From assembly GCA_934661375.1 (NCBI GenBank), contig CAKUJH010000047.1:1-19446 (forward strand): a stretch of DNA of 19,446 nucleotides, in the 5' to 3' direction. The position numbers and the translations under genes were made by a program. The notes below the pieces were generated by a model. That model made no database searches and was not told the origin of the DNA. It saw nothing but the letters and a program-made list of their open reading frames with translations. Position 1 is the first letter of the stretch, and each line of letters begins with the position of its first letter. Below, one piece after another: positions 14,258-19,446 of this stretch. The stretch is from an uncultured Victivallales bacterium. Lineage in GTDB: Bacteria > Verrucomicrobiota > Lentisphaeria > Victivallales > UBA1829.

Positions 14258-17200
14258 TCAATTTTCTCCTTCTATTTTGATATTTCTGGTGATGGTTTTG
14301 CCGCTGAAAAGATTCATGATCCGGAAAGTCCAGTTTCCTGCCGGTTCCAATCCGCCGTTCAGTTCGATTTCCCGGTGATTCCGGAGATTCCAGTTTCCGC
14401 TCAGGTCACGGATTTCCCTGCCGTCCCGCAGAACTTCAATCCGGACTACAGAATTGACGTCATCCGCATCCAGCCTGACCGTGAACGTTCTGCCGTTGAA
14501 GCGCACATCCGCCGTGAAAGTCTGCAATTTTTCCGGCAGCAGGGCAAACAGCTGTGCATCATATTCCTGAATCACGCCGCTGTAAACTTTATGCCGTCCG
14601 AGATATTTATGATTGATGGTGTCATAAATCTCATATTCACGGTCAAAGCGCAGCGTGTATTTTCCGTCGGAATCCCCGCCCATACGTATCAGTCCGAGGC
14701 AACGGTTTCCTTCCGAAACATATTCCGTCAGAGTTAATCCTGCAGACAAATCATGCGGTGCAGTTACGCCGTTGTCGGCAAAGATTTTTTTCATTGCCTG
14801 AACCAGCGGACGGGAAGATGAACTCTTCGTGAAAATATCCGGATAATTATTCAGCAGGAAATTCAGATAAAGAGTCCGTCCTTTTCCGGTGTTCCTGACC
14901 ACAGCTGCCGGCGCAAGCGTTTTCTTTTTCCCGGCAATTTTTATCTTGCCGAACTGGGTGGGGCGGGTAATTCCCTGAATACTGCCGTACGCTTTGCCGT
15001 CTGTCAGAGCAATCTGATCCGCCGCGGGCATCACGTTCAGAACCGCATCCGCGATCACCACTGTTCCGGCATTTGCCTCCACTCCCGGCGCTGTCCGGAT
15101 TCCGAACAGTTCTGCCAGCGGTGAATCTTCACGCCGGACGCCGCATTCATTGAACATGCCGCAGGAAGAATCCGCAATCAGGAATCCGCCGTTTTCCACG
15201 TAACGGCGCAAAGCCTGCGCGGTTCTGTCCGACAATACCTGAGTCAACGGCAGAATCACGACCGGGTGCGATTCCGGAGTAATGGATTCCAGATCTTCAT
15301 CCGTTATAATGCGCGGAAAAGTAAATCCCATGCTCCGGATGATTGCCGTCCAGCCGCTGAAATTGCCGTTGTAAGCCTGCTGGTTCAGGAAATTTTTCTC
15401 GCCGGTAATGCCGCAGGACACCAGCGACGGAATGGAATACACCACACTGACCGGCGAAGCTACCGGTCTGTCGTCGGAAAACATCCGGTTCACTCCGGAT
15501 CTCCGGATTTCCGCCAGAGTCGCCTTGATGTGTTCTCCTTCCGGAGACAGTCTCCGGTCCCCGCGCCGGGACAGGTAACCGTACCACCAGTAGGCGGGCG
15601 AAAACATTCCGCTCATGATTTCCTGCCAGAATTTGAACCGGATGGCGGGAAGCATCTGTCCGTATCCGATCCATGCGCTGCCTGCCGCTTCCGGCTGTTT
15701 GAAACTGCGCATCAGATCCGGCAGTCCATCGACATCACGGGTATAAGCCGTGGGATAATCCACATGTTTCAAGGCTTCCTGCCAGTTGAATGCACCGTAA
15801 ATATCGGTGATCAGCTGTCCGGAAAAACCCAGCTTCGCGCCGGGCGACGCCTTCACCAGTTCCTGCTTGATGTGAGCAAGCGCACCGGAAACATTGCCCA
15901 TCATGAAAAGACGGTGTTCATACCACGGGACATAATTTCCGGAATCTTTGCTCTGCTGCAGAGTGAACGGTTTCACTTCCTCCCAGTTCCGGAAAGCGGT
16001 TTTCCATACTGCATTCAGTTTCTGCAGAGAACCGTATTTCTCCCGCATCGCGCCGCGGAACGCCGCAAGACACCAGCGGGACTGGCAGAAATCATGGAAA
16101 CTGCTGTAATATCCCAGGGAATTTTCATCGCCCGAATAATAGCGGGCAGGATAATACGCTTTCGAACGTTCCACTGTCCCTGCAACATCTTTGCGGATGG
16201 TTTCAAAATATGCCGGATCCCGCAGACATGGATTGCGCTGAAGCGACTTCAAACCGCCATGACTGCAAATCCGGTGCATGGACATCGGGGCGATACGCAT
16301 ACCCGCACCCATCATGCTCTCCGAACCGCGTTTCCGTTCCAGATCAGTTGCGATCGACATGTTGCTGCCGGTCCCGACGGTAAAACCGAGTTCCGCCAGA
16401 ACGGTATCTATCTTCCGGCTGATCCAGTTGTCTTCGCCGTGATTCCAAAGCACGAACTGCAGGGACGGCGGCGGCAGCGGTTCCAAAGTCAATGTCGCAG
16501 TTTTCCGGCTGACGGTTTTTCCGTTCTCTCCGAGTTCCGCCGTCAGATACGCCAGCGGTACGGACGAACGGAAACAGCTCTGCAAGGCAAAACTCAAATC
16601 TCCGGAAACTTTGTACCAGTCCTGTTTCGCCATGACTCTTCCCTGAAAATCGCGCAGCCGCAGCCGGACGTCGCCCCGTCCGGAAAGCCGGATTCTGCCC
16701 CGGATCGTTTCATTCGCGGCATGAGCGTACTTATCCGTGACAACTGCCGCAATGCAGTTCGGGTTCATCGGTTTGCCAACAATGCTGCACCAGTCCGCCG
16801 TTTCCGCGGCATCATCCAGCAGAATATTGAACATGCACGGTTCATTCGGCAGGACCCGCTGCGGCAGTTTTACCCGAACGGTATTTCCGCCTTCCTTCAA
16901 AATGATTTTTGCAGAAGCCGAATGCTCATTGCCGGGTTCATCCACAGTGACACGCACCGTGAATTCTTTTTCCTTCGTGCCATTTTCCACGTTCAATACC
17001 GCATAATCCCCGTCCTGCATGGCAGACAGAATCAAGACGCGCGGCTCCGCCCCTGCCAGATACCGGAAAAGACGTCCGTAAAAAGAAAAATAATATTCCC
17101 AGTATTTCAAATCCGTTTCCCGGCCGATCACCGGCGTTACGGCATGACTGCCCTGAGTCCAGAACAAATCCCTCTTATACATTTTAAACGGAACATGAAT

Positions 17201-18655
17201 CACTTTCCCTTTTCCACAGGAATATTCCCGTACCGCCGGAGTGTCCGCCGGCAGCTGCTCCCAGGGGATCCCCCGCATCACCCGGCGAGGCAGCGGATTC
17301 CCCTTGCCTGAAATCAATGCGGGAAAGAAATTCTGCGCGGACACATAGACCAGAGATGCGCCGTCCTGCACCTGACGGATCAATTCTTTGCACAGATTTT
17401 CCGGCAGACTGCGCTGCCAGGTTCCGGAAAGCAGAAACATATCCGGACGGGATTTCAGAACTTTTTCCAATGCCGCCGCGGCATCCGGCGCACGCCATGC
17501 CAGATACGGCGCGGTCTCCCGGTTTGAAAACACATGCGGGTAACCGACTTCCACGATCTGCATATCCATTTTGAGCCGGCGGTTCAGTTCCGCCAGTTCA
17601 TTCACCGCCGGACCGTTGGCGACAACGCCTACCCGCGGTTTCTTTTTCCACGGCTTGAAATCGATCAGCGCAATGTCCGGAAAATCAGTGTGCATACGGG
17701 ATTCGTCCGCTCCGACTTCAAAGCGTTTGGTTTTCCCCGCCGTCGGCAGAGGACGGTATTTCCCATACTGAAAACGGTTCGCGTCAATCACTTCGATAGT
17801 CATGGCGAAGCGGTAAACATAATCCGCCAGAGGATCGGCGGCTTCCGGATGGTTGACGGCATATTTTTCCCCGTCGGCAAGCGGTTTCAGACGGAACGGC
17901 AGGGTGAACCATTCCAGCGTCGCCGGCTCGCTGTCGGAAGCCGGAGCGTAGGAATAAAAATAATCCAGATATTCAAAAGGAACAGTTACAGCCGCGCCGA
18001 TTCCTTTGGCGGCAACGGCGGCATAGTCCTGTTTCGGCTGGTACACAAAATGGTTGACCGATGCCTTGGGATCATGACGGTGAACCACATGATTCGCCTG
18101 AGGGACACCCTGCGGATCATTGTATCTGCCGTCCGGCAGAAAAATGTCATGGTCCGCTTTCGGGTCAGGAGAAATGACATTGCAGATCCAGAATCTGCCG
18201 CAGAAATCCTGATTCCCCGGATTGCTCAATGCGTACGATACCTGAATCTTTTCCGCATGGTCGTACAGAACAATCTTTTTTTCCACGGAAAGCGGGAACC
18301 TTTCCTTTTTCAGAACCAGCTCCGCAGCTTTTTTGTTCTGCACAGCGGATACGACCCGATATGCTCCGGTTTCATATTCCCGGCAGGTTCCGCCGTTCAG
18401 ATTGATGACCCGGTCATTCAGCAGACCCGTTCCGCCCGGAGAATTCGACAGGGACAGCCGCGGAGTCAGTTCCCGTCCGGTTCCCTTGTGAAACATGCGG
18501 ACAATGCGTCCGCCTTCCTCCGGCGAAACATCCAATTCAAGATATTCATTGGACAATCTGTATAAAACCGCTCCGGCGGCGGAGACTTTACTGATTTCCG
18601 CGGACAGCACCGGCAAGGCGCAGCAGACGGCAAGTGTGACAAAACGCAGTTTCAT
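14258..18655 (-). CDS. Very large secreted multidomain glycosidase, GH42/beta-galactosidase-like
   Basis: This 1465-residue protein has a signal peptide (residues about 1-19, MKLRFVTLAVCCALPVLSA). Regions in order: a mutarotase/beta-sandwich-like part (about 30-300, LYRLSNEYLELDVSPEEGGR); a first GATase1-like domain (about 338-535, VGVVANGPAVNEL then MFLLSGTW); Ig-like beta modules (540-725); a barrel starting at LQFVLWNHGEDNW (732) with YYSGDENSLGYY (839-850), where E844 is a candidate acid/base; a second GATase1-like region resembling the beta-galactosidase trimerisation domain (about 1065-1300, VILPLTQVLSDRTAQALRRY then FLIADSSCGMF); and C-terminal beta modules to 1465. It is about twice as long as usual GH42 enzymes. 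No nucleophile could be assigned, so activity and linkage are open. The ATG at 18655 follows AGAGG by 9 nt; a TTG six bases earlier is less likely. It sits 21 nt after a pilin-like gene. Confidence 0.78.
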   Translation of the reverse strand: MKLRFVTLAVCCALPVLSAEISKVSAAGAVLYRLSNEYLELDVSPEEGGRIVRMFHKGTGRELTPRLSLSNSPGGTGLLNDRVINLNGGTCREYETGAYRVVSAVQNKKAAELVLKKERFPLSVEKKIVLYDHAEKIQVSYALSNPGNQDFCGRFWICNVISPDPKADHDIFLPDGRYNDPQGVPQANHVVHRHDPKASVNHFVYQPKQDYAAVAAKGIGAAVTVPFEYLDYFYSYAPASDSEPATLEWFTLPFRLKPLADGEKYAVNHPEAADPLADYVYRFAMTIEVIDANRFQYGKYRPLPTAGKTKRFEVGADESRMHTDFPDIALIDFKPWKKKPRVGVVANGPAVNELAELNRRLKMDMQIVEVGYPHVFSNRETAPYLAWRAPDAAAALEKVLKSRPDMFLLSGTWQRSLPENLCKELIRQVQDGASLVYVSAQNFFPALISGKGNPLPRRVMRGIPWEQLPADTPAVREYSCGKGKVIHVPFKMYKRDLFWTQGSHAVTPVIGRETDLKYWEYYFSFYGRLFRYLAGAEPRVLILSAMQDGDYAVLNVENGTKEKEFTVRVTVDEPGNEHSASAKIILKEGGNTVRVKLPQRVLPNEPCMFNILLDDAAETADWCSIVGKPMNPNCIAAVVTDKYAHAANETIRGRIRLSGRGDVRLRLRDFQGRVMAKQDWYKVSGDLSFALQSCFRSSVPLAYLTAELGENGKTVSRKTATLTLEPLPPPSLQFVLWNHGEDNWISRKIDTVLAELGFTVGTGSNMSIATDLERKRGSESMMGAGMRIAPMSMHRICSHGGLKSLQRNPCLRDPAYFETIRKDVAGTVERSKAYYPARYYSGDENSLGYYSSFHDFCQSRWCLAAFRGAMREKYGSLQKLNAVWKTAFRNWEEVKPFTLQQSKDSGNYVPWYEHRLFMMGNVSGALAHIKQELVKASPGAKLGFSGQLITDIYGAFNWQEALKHVDYPTAYTRDVDGLPDLMRSFKQPEAAGSAWIGYGQMLPAIRFKFWQEIMSGMFSPAYWWYGYLSRRGDRRLSPEGEHIKATLAEIRRSGVNRMFSDDRPVASPVSVVYSIPSLVSCGITGEKNFLNQQAYNGNFSGWTAIIRSMGFTFPRIITDEDLESITPESHPVVILPLTQVLSDRTAQALRRYVENGGFLIADSSCGMFNECGVRREDSPLAELFGIRTAPGVEANAGTVVIADAVLNVMPAADQIALTDGKAYGSIQGITRPTQFGKIKIAGKKKTLAPAAVVRNTGKGRTLYLNFLLNNYPDIFTKSSSSRPLVQAMKKIFADNGVTAPHDLSAGLTLTEYVSEGNRCLGLIRMGGDSDGKYTLRFDREYEIYDTINHKYLGRHKVYSGVIQEYDAQLFALLPEKLQTFTADVRFNGRTFTVRLDADDVNSVVRIEVLRDGREIRDLSGNWNLRNHREIELNGGLEPAGNWTFRIMNLFSGKTITRNIKIEGEN

Positions 18656-18676
18656 GAGCAAAAGCCTCTCTTCCTC

Positions 18677-19375
18677 TTAAAAAGATTTCCACGGATGCAG
18701 TGCTTTGTTGCGCCAGAAATAATACCATCCCAGTTCCACGGAATCTCCGAGAACGGCTTTGGTCGGAATGGAACTTCTTGTATGAGATGACGCATGTCCA
18801 TCCAGATAAACCACATTTACGGAGCCGTTATGGCGGAAATACTGTCTGCTGTTGGCAAACGTCGCCGTATTGCTCTGACTGGTGGTATCCTGTCCGGGCT
18901 GCCCGTCCATGAAATACATGGTGCGGGACGGTTCCGATATTCTGTCGCGCGGGAACCACCTTGCCCAGGAGGTTCCGGACGCCAGGTCATCGGGATTGAA
19001 AAACCAGTTGATATTGTAATGCGTCCCGCGGAATCCCAGATACCAGGCGGAAAAATCCAGCCGGGATTCGGAATCGCATTTGAACGGACCGCTCAACGGA
19101 GTGCCGGACGCATTGACATTGGGTTTCGGCATATATTTCCCGCTGGCAAGAACATCCGGCCAGAACCCGAAACTGCCGGTATACGGAATCCGTTCGACTT
19201 TGTAATCATGGCAGTATGCTGTCGCCCCCAGATGAATCTGTTTCAGATTGCTCAGACATTTGATCATCCGTCCTTTTTCCCGCGCTGAATTCAACGCCGG
19301 CAGCAGCATCCCCGCCAGAATAGCAATGATCGCTATCACCACGAGGAGTTCTATCAAGGTAAAATTGTGTCGCAT
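18677..19375 (-). CDS. Second pilin-like protein with prepilin N-terminus and H-X9-DG motif
   Basis: Starting at MRHNFTLIELL this protein has 232 residues. N4|F5 is the probable prepilin peptidase site, with Glu at +5 (E9) and a hydrophobic helix that runs to LLPALNSAREK. The C-terminal H182-D192-G193 forms an exact H-X9-DG motif (HNGSVNVVYLDG). The middle differs from the other pilin-like protein in the window, which suits a substrate-specific or partner-specific head. The start at 19375 is preferred because AAAGGA stands 4 nt upstream and the leader is short. A longer form from 19417 (14 more residues) also has a GGAGAAGG site and is possible. It leads the 1465-residue glycosidase and the unknown secreted protein. 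The promoter lies off the right edge or in the last 29 bases, where only a purine-rich ribosome-site-like tract is visible. Confidence 0.82.
   Translation of the reverse strand: MRHNFTLIELLVVIAIIAILAGMLLPALNSAREKGRMIKCLSNLKQIHLGATAYCHDYKVERIPYTGSFGFWPDVLASGKYMPKPNVNASGTPLSGPFKCDSESRLDFSAWYLGFRGTHYNINWFFNPDDLASGTSWARWFPRDRISEPSRTMYFMDGQPGQDTTSQSNTATFANSRQYFRHNGSVNVVYLDGHASSHTRSSIPTKAVLGDSVELGWYYFWRNKALHPWKSF
19287..19366 (-). repeat. Conserved pilin 5' segment, copy 2 (pair of 6835-6914)
   Basis: Direct match to 6835-6914 at 74 of 80 positions, with no gaps and with codon-level identity. It covers the cleavage site, the helix and the NSARE block of the second pilin-like gene. Confidence 0.8.
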
Positions 19376-19446
19376 AATATCCTTTATGTTTAACCTTTTA
19401 CAGCTGATTTTCCTCATTTTTCCTTCTCCTTCTTTTTAATTTTTCT

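Noticed and set aside
15266..17311. 681-residue plus-strand open frame
   Set aside because: Antisense to the 1465-residue glycosidase. It arises from the codon bias of the real gene and shows no domain or ribosome site.
17534..18565. 343-residue plus-strand open frame
   Set aside because: Antisense shadow of the N-terminal part of the giant glycosidase.
1..19446. CRISPR arrays, tRNA genes, insertion sequences or prophage
   Set aside because: No regularly spaced repeats, cloverleaf sequences, transposase motifs or phage genes were seen on either strand.

Overview
The window looks like an accessory carbohydrate-utilisation region from a Lentisphaerota (Victivallis-like) or related PVC-group bacterium. 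The taxonomic clues are two short pilin-like proteins, each with a class III-type prepilin N-terminus and a C-terminal H-X9-DG motif, set among many glycoside hydrolases. That pairing is characteristic of Lentisphaerota and their relatives. The placement is an inference from protein style. No rRNA, tRNA, CRISPR array, transposase or phage gene was seen.

Layout from left to right. (1) At 95-2055 on the plus strand, an enolase-superfamily sugar-acid dehydratase is followed by an ATGA-overlapping SDR oxidoreductase, probably continuing an operon whose previous gene ends at 34. (2) At 6980-2113 on the minus strand, a pilin-like protein leads a secreted multidomain glycoside hydrolase, then a strong hairpin terminator, then a cytoplasmic GH36 alpha-galactosidase. 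A consensus-quality promoter with a palindrome over it precedes the pilin gene. (3) At 10758-7118 on the minus strand lie a GntR/LacI-type regulator, L-rhamnose isomerase (rhaA) and a tightly coupled SGNH hydrolase. (4) At 10920-13187 on the plus strand, divergent from the regulator, is a large TIM-barrel glycosidase without a signal peptide, possibly GH106-like (alpha-L-rhamnosidase type). (5) At 19375-13345 on the minus strand, a second pilin-like gene leads a 1465-residue GH42-like secreted enzyme and a coupled secreted protein of unknown function.

Working model (inference): secreted glycosidases, perhaps associated with surface pseudopilins, cut a complex glycan carrying rhamnose and galactose. 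Imported fragments are then trimmed in the cytoplasm by the GH106-like glycosidase, the alpha-galactosidase and the SGNH esterase. RhaA isomerises the released L-rhamnose, and the dehydratase/SDR pair may handle oxidised sugars. Transporters, rhamnulokinase and aldolase are not in the window.

The most interesting signals are the repeated 'pilin-like gene first, glycoside hydrolase next' module, an 80-bp stretch nearly identical at DNA level between the two pilin genes, and a 10-bp motif (AATAATGTKC) at three promoters around the regulator, which suggests a local regulon.
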